Below, piece after piece: positions 21,969 through 34,369 of a stretch of DNA of 64,000 nt; positions within the stretch are counted from its first letter, which is position 1; every line of letters starts with the position of its first letter. The notes beneath the pieces were generated by a model that did not search any database, was not told where the DNA came from, and saw only the letters and a program-made list of their open reading frames with translations. Source of the stretch: Sesamum alatum. Lineage: Eukaryota; Streptophyta; Magnoliopsida; Lamiales; Pedaliaceae. The stretch covers positions 19,953,264 to 20,017,263 of the forward strand of contig JACGWO010000005.1 in assembly GCA_034509735.1 (NCBI GenBank), given 5' to 3'. A program made the position numbers and the translations under genes.

Positions 21969-23080
21969 AAAATAAAATCAAAATTATCCGGCATGGTATA
22001 TATTTTATCATTAATATTATCTTTTCGTGTAATTTTCCATTAATTTCCGGTCCCTCTCTTTGATTAGACAGGAAGTGGCCTCACTCCACATGTGAAAAAT
22101 GAAGGAATCAAACATTATATCACCATAATGGCAGCAAAAGCAAAAAGTCAATGAATCAATCGTATTATATTGGGAGCAAAAACAAAATATACCACAAATA
22201 TTTCAAGTATCATCCATCTTTTTTTGTAATAATTATTACAAGGACCACCATTCACTCATGTCATCTGTATATATGGTCGCACCAAAAAGATAGAAGATAC
22301 TCCTGATCAGTGTGCATGGCCTATTCACCTCCACTGTTTTTCCACCGCTCCTAAACTATACGTTTTGCTGGTGCTGTATGATATGAATTTTTTATCACAT
22401 TTTCGTGTCACTTACTAGTATTATATTAATGATTGATTGATATGTATTCTTTTTTTTAAAATTAAAGTATGTTACAACTACCTCCCAATGATTATGTCGT
22501 ACTTAGACGGAAGTGTGAAAAGTACTATTTTACTCTTGTTGATATCTTTTTTTCAGAAAAAACGTTTAAAAAATGTAAAAAAAATTCTGGTGGATAAAAT
22601 AAATAATACAAAGAGAATATTAATCCATAAAAATATTTTAGAAAATTCTAAAAGTATATAAAATTATAACTTATTATCCAAAATGGCATTTTGGGTAGTT
22701 CATTGCAAAAATTGGATGAAAATCTTATAGAATGAGCTCGTTGTTAGACGGATGTTAAAGTTTGAAAGGTATTTATATTTTCTCAAACAACGAGAAAATA
22801 TTTATAATTATGTAAAATATTAGGGGAGAGGTGATTGTTATTACTCTTAATGTATGGTAGAAGATCCTTTCCGGCTTTTTGAGAGTTGGCTGAAAATGGG
22901 TGCATGTCAAAAAATCTTTTTACGAGTGGTATTAGTCAGAATCTCAACCCCAAACCCCTCTTTTCTTTTGTATCCTACAAGCTCCCTCTTTTATAATGCC
23001 CGTGTCTCCCCCGTGTATTTCGATAACTTAACTCCTAAGTTCTTGACTTCATGTGCTACAAGAAACATTAAAAAAATTAA
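21969..23080. other. Spacer, nothing recognised
   Basis: AT-rich sequence without recognisable genes or repeats. The small frames at 22437-22661 and 22854-23093 have no family resemblance. Confidence 0.5.
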
Positions 23081-23463
23081 GGGAAAAATGTAATTTTGGT
23101 CCACTAATATAGAGGTGGTGGCTCTTTAATCCAGGGTTTTTTAAGAATAGTAATTCAGGAATATTTTTGAAAAAGTGGCAATTTTAGTCCACAGAATCCT
23201 AATTTCGCCGGATTTAGTTATGTGAATCCGACATTGACAACCGTCTCAGTGAATTTACGTTAGCAATTGTTGCCGAAATCTAAAAAATATCTAATTTGTT
23301 CAGCACACGTGCCAATCACATGACTAAATCCGACGAAATTAAGGCTCCGTGGACTAAAATTGCCTCTTTTTCAAAAATATTGTCCTGAATTGCTATTCTC
23401 AAAATGCCCTGGATCAAAAGTGTCACCACCCCTATATTAGTGGACCAAAATTGCATTTTTCCC
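23081..23463. mobile_element. 383-bp inverted-repeat MITE
   Basis: Arms of about 110 bp match in reverse complement. The left starts GGGAAAAATGTAATTTTGG and the right, read inward, GGGAAAAATGCAATTTTGG; both continue TCCACTAATATAG. The flanks are A-rich, so the duplication cannot be read. Confidence 0.85.
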
Positions 23464-23496
23464 AAAAACAAAAATATTGATTTTTCGTGATACTAT

Positions 23497-23946
23497 AAAA
23501 GATTACATGTGTTTTTGGTCATATAATTTAAGTTATATGGTATTTTCGTCCTTTAACTTTATAGAGTAGTACTATTTTGGTTCTGAATCTTTTAATTTTT
23601 GCGATTTCAATCATGTTATTCACCGGGGTTCGCTTCTACCAACGAGAAGGGTGAACTCCAACAAAAAAAAAGACTGAAATTGAAAAACTAAAAAGATCCA
23701 GGATCAAAGTGCTACTCTAAAAAGTTAGAATACTAGCATAAATGGGCCAATAGGAACAAAAGCCAATTTTAAAATGTCATGTGAGAAGCACATATTTTTT
23801 TTCTGGCGAAAAGGGTGAACTCCGGTCAGAAGAAGGACTAAAATCACGAAAATTAAAAAGATACAGGACCAAAATGCTACCCAAAAAATTTAAAAGACCA
23901 AAACGCCAAAAGGCCTAAGTTACAGGATCAAAAATATATTTAAGCC
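23497..23946. mobile_element. Diverged inverted-repeat element
   Basis: The left half (TTTTTGGTCATATAATTTAA onward) and right half (read inward: TTTTTGATCCTGTAACTTAG) are diverged complements. The motif AGAAGGGTGAACTCC / AAAAGGGTGAACTCC occurs twice inside. A MITE or foldback is likely; the ends are approximate. Confidence 0.55.
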
Positions 23947-24237
23947 CACTATGAATGACCACGATTAGAAGCTGTAGTAAATCAATACTATTAATCACGG
24001 CCAAACAAAATCAATGTGAAAACTTAAATTTTTATTACGGTTAATCAATATTTGTTATGGTTTTTAGATATGGCCAAAATATTTGCCACAGTTTTAGCTA
24101 GGGCTAATGATTTGTCCTCACTTGCAGAAACAACGGCTAATGTCCATTGCGGAGTCGTGGTTAATGTGTACTCGCTACGATTTTTTTCTTTTGACCATAG
24201 TGATTTACTGTAGCTAAAAATCATATTTCTTCTAGTG
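23947..24237. mobile_element. CACTA-like MITE
   Basis: It begins CACTATGAATGACCACG and ends, read inward, CACTAGAAGAAATATG. The interior holds words such as TTAGCTACAGTAAATC and GGCTAATG that resemble subterminal repeats of CACTA elements; similar words occur at 63770-64000. No 3-bp duplication matches. Confidence 0.45.
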
Positions 24238-24386
24238 AAATAATTTTAATATAGCAACGACATATATTCTTTATAAAATAGTGAAATTATTAGCAATGAA
24301 TTTAGTAAGAATTTTACTTGCTAAATAGTTAGACGCTAATTTTAGTATCAATTTTTTCGTAGCTATTGAGCCATTTATTAGTAGTG
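24238..24386. mobile_element. Half CACTA-like MITE
   Basis: The right end read inward is CACTACTAATAAATGGCTC, related to the element at 21270-21555, with the same ACTTGCTAA words inside. The left half is missing. Confidence 0.5.
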
Positions 24387-24954
24387 ATGTGTACTTCTTT
24401 ATTGTCGGCTATTTTTTTTAATGCATATAATTACTGATGTGGATAAAGGCTACCTCAAACACCTCAAACTAAAAGTGGGCGAGGAGCTAGTCAAGGTACG
24501 AGATCAGAACAATAGAACATACGAGGAGTCCCCTAGCGGAGAATACGGAGTCGAGTGCCACGACAATAGGCGTCTGAGGAAGCCACCAGGGAGAATACAG
24601 GGCCACATACTATGACAAAGAGCACACGAGGAGTCCTATGAAGAAGAATACGAGGCTGCTAGGAACAACGAGTGAGAAGAACCCATACAAAGTGATCCCA
24701 GTAAAATGGAGATCATATCGACGCAGGTCCTGATAAAGATATTTGCTTCGATGCAAATTCCAAGAAAAATCTTAATAGAGATTTGGAACGAGGACCTCAG
24801 CCTATATATATCCCTCATAAATGCGACTGGAAGGACAAGAAAAAAAGCGGGAAAGGCAGAAGAAAAGACACAAGTTAAATAAATCTCTTCGGTTTTACTT
24901 AGATCTAAAAAGCTATTTGATTCCTCTATCAAAAGTCTGTCATATTATGTTTCA
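24387..24954. other. Unrecognised sequence with promoter-like box
   Basis: This stretch is richer in purines than its surroundings (about 24440-24700) and holds a 64-aa frame of no known family at 24421-24615. CCTATATATATCCC at about 24802-24815 resembles a TATA box. It could be part of an old LTR, but no partner copy is in the window. Confidence 0.3.
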
Positions 24955-25211
24955 GGGTAAATTACGTCAACACACTCTAAGGTTAGATTAAAATACGCAA
25001 ATACTCTGTTTTTTGCGAAATTACAGCTACACCTTCTAAGATTATAGTTTTAATATCAACTACACCCCATATTCAAAAACTAAACTTACACAAACACCCC
25101 CGAAAAATATTACACTAACACCCTTTAGGAGATATAGCTGTAATTTTGCAAAAATAAAAAAGTGTCTGTGTAATTTAACCTAATACCAGAGGGTATCAAT
25201 GTAATTTACCC
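24955..25211. mobile_element. 257-bp MITE
   Basis: The ends are GGGTAAATTACGTCAACAC and, read inward, GGGTAAATTACATTGATAC. The interior has repeated ACACC(C/T)T words. A relative with the same plan is at 63287-63553. Confidence 0.7.
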
Positions 25212-27169
25212 TATTTTTTAAAAGTAAATCAATTATCATTAAATCATAAATCTCACGTATCAACCATCATCCTTACGGATTCGTGAAGGAAGACAGAGAG
25301 TTAAAATACGAACGTTAAGATAGCTGAAATTTGATCGAGACTCTTTAGTTTAGAGCTCGTTAAAATCCAAGAACGGGATACACCAGAATTAAATAGATTA
25401 CCCCTGAAATTTTAAAAAGAAAACTCATTGACTCCCAGCTCCAACTAGAATTTTAGGTTACAATTTTATCTACGATTATATATATAAAAAAAATTAATAT
25501 TGGTCCTTCCAATTATTTTAGTTCCTACAGTAATGTGATAATACAAGCACAAAGTAGCAAAATCGCAAATATAAAATGTAAAAGTTTGAAATCTTTAATT
25601 TATTAAAAGTGTGGATTAGTGGTGCAAATAAATTAAACTAAAACATATAAGTTTGTAGCAAGTTTAAGAGCTATATCTTTGAATGCAGAATTGAATTAAT
25701 TCTTTATTTCGCTTTCCAAATTTTAAATGAATTTTAATTGAATTAATGTTCTGTACAATTTTGATAAAATCTGTATACGTAATTGCTTATGATATGAAAA
25801 TTTGCTTTTATTAGACATGTTAATTATTATTTTTATTTATTTACTAAATTAGAACTAAATTGAATTTTCATAAATAAAAATATTATTAAAATATAATGTT
25901 AATATTTTTTTCATCCCATCTCAGCCTTTCACTTCTGAGTCCTCATCGCTGCCTGCCTCGGGACTCGGGAGTTGCGTTGTCGTTTTTGATCTATAGGATT
26001 TTCACAGGAGCCTTTGTTGTATTTAATCCATTTAAGTAATTTATTTCATAATTAATAATTTTTTGGATTTCAGGAGAATATTAATGTCAACTAGTAGAGG
26101 AAAATTAATTTATATTTTCACAATTTGCATTAGATGTCCTAACGTCTGAGTAAGTCTATCAATGAGTATGTATTACTCTACCAAAACCTATATATACTCA
26201 AAAGATACCCATAATTTTTATTTATATATCCTATCCAAGTCATATTTATAGGATACCTGTTAGGTCTCATCTATGCTATATCAAAAATAATTGGGTCATA
26301 TTTGGATCATATTCATTAACTTTTGTGGTACTTTTCTTTTATAATAAATTTGAAAAGATAAAGTTTCTCCAATTTTAAGTTAACATCAACATCAAATAAT
26401 TAATTTTTTTTAAAAAAAATAAATGAAGCAATCTACATATTTTTTGTAATAATATTGCCAGAACATGTAACTAACTAAATTTATTTAAATATTTCATGAA
26501 CTCCAACCGATAAAATAAATTGCATTCGAATTTTTAATATGTGTAAATTCAATATCGTTCAAATCAAATATAAATGATCTTGACTTTATTAAAACAATAG
26601 ACTTTTATTAATCAATTACGCAATCAGAATAGAGACGAATAGGAACAAAAATGGAAGAATTGGTTAAAAAAAGTATGACGAACATATTTTAACTTAGGAA
26701 TATATATTTTTTTTATGCATTTGATATGACAGTACCCAAATTTCTTATATAGAATTATCATTTATTTGCACAAGAATATGGATATATGGTGTGATAAATT
26801 GTATAATATTTGTGATTAATGAGATAATTAAAAAGACAAAATAAAATATATTGTAAAGATAATTAAAAAGACGAGATAAAATATATTTGTATAATAGAAA
26901 TTTTTGGAGTTAAAATAATAACTTGTAAAGATGAGGGGAACAATTAAGTCTTAATATAATATATAGATATTAGCACTACACGATATATATATATATGTAT
27001 ATGCACTACACAACAAAAGAAATATATTTCTACACTACAAAACAAAACAAATCAACCTTATCAACATATTTTTTTAATAAAATATTTATATATAGATATA
27101 TATATACACCTACATACCTAGACCCATAGATAGCCACTTATATATATATATTTGTGGATAGATGTAAGC
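25212..27169. other. AT-rich spacer, nothing recognised
   Basis: Mostly AT-rich sequence. I see no coding region, RNA gene or paired repeat. Short CACTACA words at about 26974-27035 are too weak to call. Confidence 0.5.

Positions 27170-27197
<28 letters not shown>
27170..27197. repeat. AT microsatellite
   Basis: An uninterrupted AT dinucleotide run of about 28 bp. Confidence 0.9.
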
Positions 27198-27200
<3 letters not shown>

Positions 27201-28553
27201 AAGGGTATAGAAGAAAACAAAAAGACAAAGGGAGAGGGAGTGAGGCGATGGGAGGAAATATAAGAGAGAAGAGATTGTCTCTGTTTTCTTCATTTGAGTA
27301 TTTAGAACCCTCTAGCAGCTTTGAAGAATTCTCTACAGTTGGTTTGGAGCTGGATCAATTGAGAAAAATGCAACAACGAATGAAGATCATCGACGATATA
27401 TATATTTTGTAAATAGATCATTAGCATCGCCTGTATATGTTCCTCTTCATCTTGATAATACCTATATGTAAGTTTATGATTGTGTTGTTAATAACCTATG
27501 AGGAGGTTATAACCGATGGGTGGTTTGAGTTGAATGCCTAAGTCGTGAAAGCAAGGTAAGCAGACGATTAGTGTCATATATATGTGCTCCATTTTTATCT
27601 CTTGACACACTACCTTTATGTATGAATGGTGTTGGAAATGGAATACTATGATGGCATAATTGATTTGATGTTTTACTACTGAATGATGATGTGGTGGAAA
27701 ATAGAGGAGAAAATATATTTTTCATGCTCCATGAGTTTTATTGATACTTGCAAATGAACTTATGATGCTATGTTGTCCGGTGTGACTAACTGCTTACAAG
27801 AACGGTGATATGGGGGAAATGACGGAGTTATGAAAACTGAATATGATCATTATGTGGATACCCCTTGGTGAACTAAACTAGCCTGTGTGGGAAACTAGCC
27901 TGTGCGGCATACCAAGAGGGATTCACTTAGCGTAATATGATGATTGGTGAGGTTGAGTTGGTGGAGAAAAACATTATATCACTTTATTGTAAGCAGACTA
28001 CCAATGTGTTTGGTTATCTTGATATGAGATGCTCGTTTTGTGAATAAAATTGGAACATGTCGGAATTGATTTATTGGAAGTTCTGTGTGATGTGCTACTG
28101 TTTGGTTTAGATTCACCAAATTTACATGTATAGATTGTGTCGATTGTAAACTTATTGAGTTGCAGGCTCACCCCTCTGCAAATATTTTTCAGGTATAAGT
28201 TTTTGTTATGTTCACTCTTAAGGAATAGGTCAACGTTATACACTCCAAGTCAGGTCGGGCCAGTATGCGGTGTTCTCTTCACAAGTCAATATGATTAGAA
28301 GTCATAAGTTTTGAGAATTTCATTCATACATTAAAGAGAGAATGGTTTATGAATAGATTGTAATTGTTCTGTCCTACTGTATATGATGAGGATATGTATA
28401 AGTATTGTGCATGAGCTAATACTTCTGTTAACTATGTTGATAGAGTATGTGGTATAACTGACTATGAACAAATTCATGTTATCTATATAAATAATGTTGT
28501 TAATGTATAGCGATTAGGTAGTATAAGATCGCATTATCATTTGGGGTGTGACA
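27198..28553 (+). repeat. Probable 5' LTR (3' part) of a Ty3/gypsy element
   Basis: The region ends GGGGTGTGACA directly before a PBS, as in chromovirus-type LTRs, and a gag pseudogene follows. The interior includes GCAGGCTCACCCC followed by TTTTCAGGT, an arrangement I also see in the gypsy solo LTR at 36943-39251. The left boundary is not visible because the 3' LTR is outside the window. The frames at 27152-27412 and 27507-28243 lie in it and have no family resemblance. Confidence 0.6.
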
Positions 28554-28558
28554 TTTAG

Positions 28559-28610
28559 TGGTATCAGACTATGTTTTATTAGAGGGTGTGACATATAGTG
28601 GCATCAGAGC
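28559..28610 (+). promoter_or_regulatory. Duplicated primer-binding site of the gypsy element
   Basis: TGGTATCAGAC at 28559-28569 and TGGCATCAGAGC at 28599-28610 both follow GTGTGACA. Both are near-matches to the initiator tRNA-Met PBS TGGTATCAGAGC. A 40-bp duplication covering LTR end plus PBS explains the pair. Confidence 0.8.
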
Positions 28611-28619
28611 AGGGATTAG

Positions 28620-29930
28620 GTCCTCTAGGGATGCTCGTAAAGAGTCGTAGTACTGAATAGATAAAATATATACCGTGAATCTGATTACATGTGTGTACTT
28701 CTAGGACTGAAGCGTCATGTGAACAAACTGCTGACCCAAATGAGCCACTAGAGCCTGTACATGGTCATGATCGTGCATCTAAACATCATGGGTCAGAAGC
28801 ACAACCTTCATGCAGCAATTCATAGAGTTTATGCAGAGAATGGCTCAGCCAACACCACCCCAACACCAAGGTGTTGTTATTGATAAGAACTATGAGGTAG
28901 TTAGGAGACAGGATGCTAAAGTGTTTACAGGTACCACTGTCCCTACAGAAGTTGAAGAGTGGTTAAGAAATACAGAAAGAGTTTTAGACATAATTGAGTG
29001 TACAGTGGAACAAAAATTAAAGTATGTAGTATCCTTAATAGAGAAAGATGCTCTAGATTGGTGGGAAGCTATTCCAGGGAATATGGATCGACTAATTACT
29101 TTAACCTAGGATGATTCCTAGAAAGAATTTGTGGAAAAATACACCCCACCAATCTATAGGAATCATAAGAAGTTTGAATTTCTTGAACTAAAACAAAACA
29201 ACTTGTCTGTTGCCGACTATCAACTATACTTTGTGAGGCTATCAAAGTATGCGCTAGAAGAGGTAGAACTGACGAGTTAAGAGGGACATATTTGAAAGGG
29301 ATTTGAGACTTGAAATTCGAGAGAAAATAGCAATCAAACCACCAAGTTATAGTGCACTACTGGAAGCAGAACTAAGAGCAGAGGAGACATCCCTAGAAAG
29401 AAGTTCTCTGAGGCTAAACAAAAGAAATTGGCAGGCAATTTCACTTCTACCTCTGGGTAGAGTGGTAATGTTTAATTAGAGGTTTTGGTTCTCAAAGAAG
29501 TGGTTATAGAGGTCGAGAAATTAGTCAGACTAACAAGTTTCCATTAGGATATTTGAGTCCAGGTAGGTCTACTTCAATAGGACTTGAGGGGAGATCGGGT
29601 GGTTCAACAAAGTCATTTAGTGGAACATTTGCTCCTTTTTGTTCAAGTTGTGGTGGAAACATGCTGGAGAATGTTGGGGAGTCAAGCCATTGGTGTGTTT
29701 ATAATTGTCATCAGCCAAGACATATCACTAGAAATTGTCCTCTAGTGAGAGACGGTGTTAGAGGGTCTCAAATTTGAGGTCCAGCAGTATAGGAGAAAAC
29801 TTGCAACAAGTTGGCATGAACAAAGGACGAGGAGGAGGTGGTCGAAATAGTGGGAATATCCCAACAACATCAATAGGACAAATTGGTCAATCTCAACAGC
29901 AAGCAAGGGCGTATACTATCACTAGATAGC
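28620..29930 (+). pseudogene. Ty3/gypsy gag pseudogene
   Basis: The frame at 28810-29109 has MQQFIEFMQRMAQPTPPQHQ, then the gag core features KVFTGTTVPTEVEEWLRNTE and LIEKDALDWWE. After stop codons the domain continues in frame with EFVEKYTPPIYRNHKKFEFL and LSVADYQLYFVRLSKYA. At 29553-29777 is a Gly/Ser-rich linker and a zinc knuckle CVYNCHQPRHITRNCP, whose canonical first CxxC spacing is retained. Several stops and frameshifts make it non-functional. The composition fits chromovirus-type gypsy gag. Confidence 0.9.
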
Positions 29931-30851
29931 AAGCACCAACTACACTTGAGGTTATTACTAGTACCTTCTATATTTGCAATTTTAGTGCACATGTGTTAAT
30001 GATCTAGGATCTATTTGTTCATTCATATCACTTGATTTTGCATCACGAGTGCATGAATGTAGAACTATTGAGACATGACTTATGTGTATCCATGCCTATT
30101 GGTGGAGTTATTGAAAAAATTGCAATTTTGGTCACAAAATGTAGGATGATTTGCAATGTTAGTCCCATACCTTTTGAAGTAGCCAACATTAATCCCACAC
30201 TTTAGGGAAACGTTGCAAAGTTAGTCCCGCCGTTGCAATACTAGTCCTACACTTTAGGAAAATATTACAAAGTTAGTCTCCACACTTAGAAAAACATTGC
30301 AAATTATTTCAAAAGTTAATCCCAGATGTTGCAAAGTTAGTCCCAAATGTTGCAACTTTTTCATGTGGGACTAACTTTGCAACGATTTTCTATAGTGTGG
30401 GACTAATATCGGCTATTTCAGGAAATATGAAACTAATATTGCAAACTAACCTATACTTTGGGACCAAGATTGCAATTGTCTATGGAGTTATCTTAGTCAA
30501 TACAATGGTCAAATCTTGTTCAGTAGTAGTGGATGGTGTTACACTACATGCAGATTTGGTCGTGATAAATCTAAGGGAGTTTGATGTTATTTTGGGAATG
30601 GACTGGTTATCCCGTAATCATGTAATAGTTGACTGTCAAACAAAAAAAATAACAATAGAAATGAATGGTTGAATAAAGACGATTATCGTCGGAGAAAGGA
30701 AAGTTTACCTAACTGTTTAATCTTTGTTGTGACTGCCCTTGAGGATGCAGAGCATATTTTGTCAATCTATGCGACACCACGATGGTTAACGAGAGTGTAC
30801 CAGATGTTTCGACAATTAGAGAATTTTTGGATGTTTTTCCTGAGAATCTAC
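29931..30851 (+). pseudogene. Ty3/gypsy protease region, split by a MITE and cut by copia-3
   Basis: About 29940-30111 encodes the start of the protease in a broken frame; the expected DTGA active site is not intact. After the MITE (30112-30482) the frame continues with VVVDGVTLHADLVVINLREF, then DVILGMDWLSRNHVIVDCQT, the conserved end of plant gypsy proteases. The linker to RT follows with an STIREFWMFF-like segment (family form IREFLDVFPE) in shifted frames. The sequence stops at 30851 where the copia-3 LTR begins. RT, RNase H and integrase are not seen elsewhere in the window. Confidence 0.88.
30112..30482. mobile_element. 371-bp MULE-type MITE in gypsy protease
   Basis: A perfect 9-bp target repeat TGGAGTTAT flanks it (30103-30111 and 30483-30491). 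The arms match in reverse complement: ATTGCAATTTTGGTC(A) at the left, ATTGCAATCTTGGTCCC inward from the right. Repeats of 'tgcaaagttagtccc' fill the interior. Excision restores the protease frame. The frame at 30397-30672 begins in the MITE by chance. Confidence 0.9.
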
Positions 30852-32946
30852 TGAAGGTACAAGTGGATCTGCCCGGGAGCGCGAGCGGAAGCGTGAAACG
30901 GTAATAATCGCATAAATTAAATACGATGATCACAAAATTCCAAGGGTTGTACCCTTGGGTGCTCAACTGGGCGTTCGATGTAGGATGTGACAATATTATA
31001 AACATATATTTCACATAGAGCATAGATATGACAAATAAACTACAAAAGTGTAAACCGAAATTACCTTTGTAGTTTAAACACTTGTATGGCTACTAGCGTT
31101 GTTCCTCTCCGTAAATGCTCACCAAGTTCAAATGTATGAACTCTCTAGAGGTAATCTACACCACACCGGAAGAGATGCACGCTTCCTTGCTAGAAGAAAA
31201 TGGATCTAGAGAATTTATTCAAGAAATAAAAACCCTATTGTATTAGTGTCTTTTCTTGAACTAACTTTGTTCTTCCAAATGATCCAAGATCAAATGAGGA
31301 ATCAAAGGGGATGTGTGTAAGTAGAGAGGGGGCCGAAAATTCTAGGAGAGAATGTGAGATGTGTATTCTTCTTTTTCCTAGAAAAATATGATTATGAATT
31401 CTCTTACATTGATGAATGTATATACTCATATATATACAAACTTAATGTGATTATTGGAATGTGTCTAGGTTCATCCAAGGATATCTAGGTACATCCCAAT
31501 TAATCACACTAATTCATCAATCAAACCTAGCATCTCTTAAGGTATGATTTAATCATACCAAAAGAGAGAGACTTCATTGGAACTGATTTGTCTCTTACCA
31601 AAAGAGACAAGTCAATTCATCAAGGCCATGTATGGCCAATTTTTACCTCTCCAAGAGTGGTAATTTTTTGCCATACCACTTTAGGGAAGAAGTTCAACTT
31701 CTTCCTATTCCAAAAGTGGAATTAACACACCTCTTGGGCAAAAATTTAATGGACCGGGTTTCACTATAATCCAATTACAACGAACCCAGAATTAAATCCC
31801 ATTTAATTCAAGATCCACTTAAATAATTTATATTGATCTTTTAATCCAATTAAAAGATTTGTTCTTTGACTCTCTACATTAATCGATAAATCTCATTTAC
31901 CGATTAAACAAGGGCCCGGTACAATATCGGCCCGTCCATACAATGGACAATCCCTTAAGTAATCCAATTACTTAATTATTCTTCAAAATTGACTCCAAGT
32001 CAATTTCTCCACCTTCTCGGTGATTTGAGTGTGACCCTTTAGGTTCACCCTCAGCTAGACTTGGGCACGTGTCCAACAGGGGCCCGTTACGGGCACGGTC
32101 CTTCTGTCTACCATCTCCTGGCTTTAGTCTAGTGTATGGAATTGGGCGTTAGTCCCCATCCTTGACTAGGTATCTATGCTTAATGCCCGAGACTACGCAT
32201 GCCTCATTGCATTGACATAGGAAACCATTTCTTGTTCAACCAACCATTGTGGCCACAGGTTTAAGCAGCATGAACGTGTCTCTGAGTGCATAAGAGATAC
32301 CTCTGTCACATACTGACAGAGATGGATCCTCTTCTTGGAACCCACCGTCCTCGCTACATATTCTGACGGCTATGGACAAGACGTATAATGATCATCTTAC
32401 AGAATGATCACCTTTCGCCAGATCCAAGATACAACCATCATGTGTAAGTGACTACCATTGTTCCTCAAGTCTGAGGACTTCTCCCGTACTATCGGAACAG
32501 GAGAAATCCAATCATACCGACCAAGCCTCCAAGGCTTTCATATGATGATCCCCGCGAGTCAGTTCAGTCGGCTCGACCCCAGTCGACCAATGAAACACGA
32601 CACTTATCTAATGAACACGACTCTTGGTGCAAGTCTCTATAGGACTCTCAATGCCCTGTCTCGAGGTCCTCGACTTGGAACGTTCCAGACCCAAGTCTTT
32701 ATCAGTTGGTTTCATGACCACTATCTAATGTGTGGCCCAACTGCATGAGTTGTTAATCGTGGTCTGTGGGCTTTGTTATGATATATGTAAACTACCATTT
32801 TAACATATGGAAAATGAGCACAACAAAGAAGGCACCAATGATAACGAATACTCATTTTATTCATTACATAATATTACATTACATCAAGTTGTCAAATAGG
32901 TTACAAAATGCGAAACCTATTGGCTTTCTGGTCATCTATTCTAACA
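30852..32946 (-). repeat. copia-3 3' LTR
   Basis: A 2095-bp LTR runs from TGAAGGTACAAGTGG to ATTCTAACA on the + strand. It is alignable with the copia-2 LTR only in parts (for example the block around TTTAGGTTCACC...CAGCTAGACTTGG). The 96-aa frame at 32458-32748 and others inside are not genes. Confidence 0.92.
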
Positions 32947-32957
32947 ATCTCCCACTT
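32947..32957 (-). promoter_or_regulatory. Polypurine tract of copia-3
   Basis: The minus strand reads AAGTGGGAGAT next to the LTR, identical to copia-2. Confidence 0.85.
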
Positions 32958-33009
32958 GACCTAAAGCAATTACCCATTGATCTCAAACCCATCTTATCCA
33001 GATGCTGAG

Positions 33010-34241
33010 TATGGGCAACTTGCGACACGGGCTTAGTAAGTGTATCTGCTTTGTTTTTCAGCGGAGCTGACTCGGTCCATCCGAACGTCACCCCTGCTAA
33101 CCATCTCTCTGAGCAGATGGTAGCGTCTAAGAATATGCTTGGATCGATGATGAGATCTCGGTTCCTTTGCTTGCGCTATCGCCCCGTTGTTATTGCAGAA
33201 GGTAACCACTGGCTCAGCAATGCTAGGTACTACACCCAACTCTTGGATATAGCTCTTCATCCAAACCGCCTCCTTAGCAGCTTCCAAAGCTGCTATGTAT
33301 TCTGACTCTATGGCGGAGACCGTCGTGGTAACTTGCTTGGAACTCTTCCAAGCAACCACGTCACCATTTAGTCTGAATACAAAACCAAACTGAGACTTGG
33401 CATCATCGTCATCCGACTGGAAGCTAGCGTCGCTATAGCCTTACAGTATTAATTCTCCACCACCGTAGATCAAGAACATGTCCTTAGTCCTTTTCAGGTA
33501 CTTCAGGATAGTCTTGACCGCACTCCGGTGTGCCTCCTTGGCACACGCCTGATATCTACTAGTCACGCTCAAAGCGAAAGCCACATCAGGTCTAGTGTAC
33601 TGGACAACATACTGAATGTTGCCTACGGCTGAAGCATAGGGGATGTCCAACATCCGTTTAAGCTCCTCATCAGTCTTAGGAGACTGCTTCTTGGATAACT
33701 TAATTCGATGCCTCATAGGAAGGAATTCTCGTTTTCAGTTCTCCATCTTGAATCTCTTCAAGACTTTCTCAATGTACGAGGACTGGGCCATTCCTAATAT
33801 CGTTCTATTTCTATCCCTGTAGATCTTGATGCCAAGGATGTAGGATGCTTCGCCCATATCGTTCATGGAAAATTATGTTGATAACCAAGCTTTAGTGGTT
33901 CCCAACATCTTAGCATCATTTCCAATGAGCAAGATGTCATCCACGTAAAGCACTAGGAATGCAACAGATCTCTCACTGATCTTCTTGTATACACAAGGAT
34001 CAGACTCGTTCTTGATGAAATCATATCCCCGTATGACTTCATCAAAACGTATGTTCCAGCTTCGGGAAGCTTATTTGAGGCCATAGATGGACCTTTGGAG
34101 ACGACATACCTTCTGCTCTTCTCCAACAGATGTGAAACTTTTCAGTTGATCCATATAGATCTCTTCCTCTACGAAACCGTTGAGGAAGGTGGTTTTCACG
34201 TCCATCTGCCATATTTCATAGTCATACCATACTGCTATGGC
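33010..34241 (-). pseudogene. copia-3 RT and RNase H, with N-terminal RT deletion
   Basis: Reading right to left: EIWQMDVKT, FLNGFVEEEIYMDQ, SIYGLK, LVLYVDDILLIGND, then IPYASAVGNIQYVVQYTRPD, and RNase H with YSDASFQSDDDDAKS, VAWKSSKQ, ESEYIAA. Several in-frame stops interrupt it. The CDNNGA motif of copia-2 is CNNNGA here, so an acidic active-site residue is lost. The first third of RT (the WVYKHKL and RLVAKGYTQ part) is deleted at 34241-34270, with a short duplicated filler. The C-terminus after SAEKQSRYTY is frameshifted. Confidence 0.92.
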
Positions 34242-34369
34242 GAGTCCATTTCGGATTTCATGACCTCAAGCCACTTACACCCTACGGGTTTTACCCCTTT
34301 GGGTGGGTCTACTAAGGTCCAAACCTGGTTGGCACCCATCGAGTCCATTTCGGATTTCATGACCTCAAG

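Noticed and set aside
28620..30851. Possible intact gypsy polyprotein
   Set aside because: Multiple stops, a MITE and loss of everything after the protease.
32458..32748. 96-aa plus-strand frame
   Set aside because: Inside the copia-3 LTR; no family resemblance.
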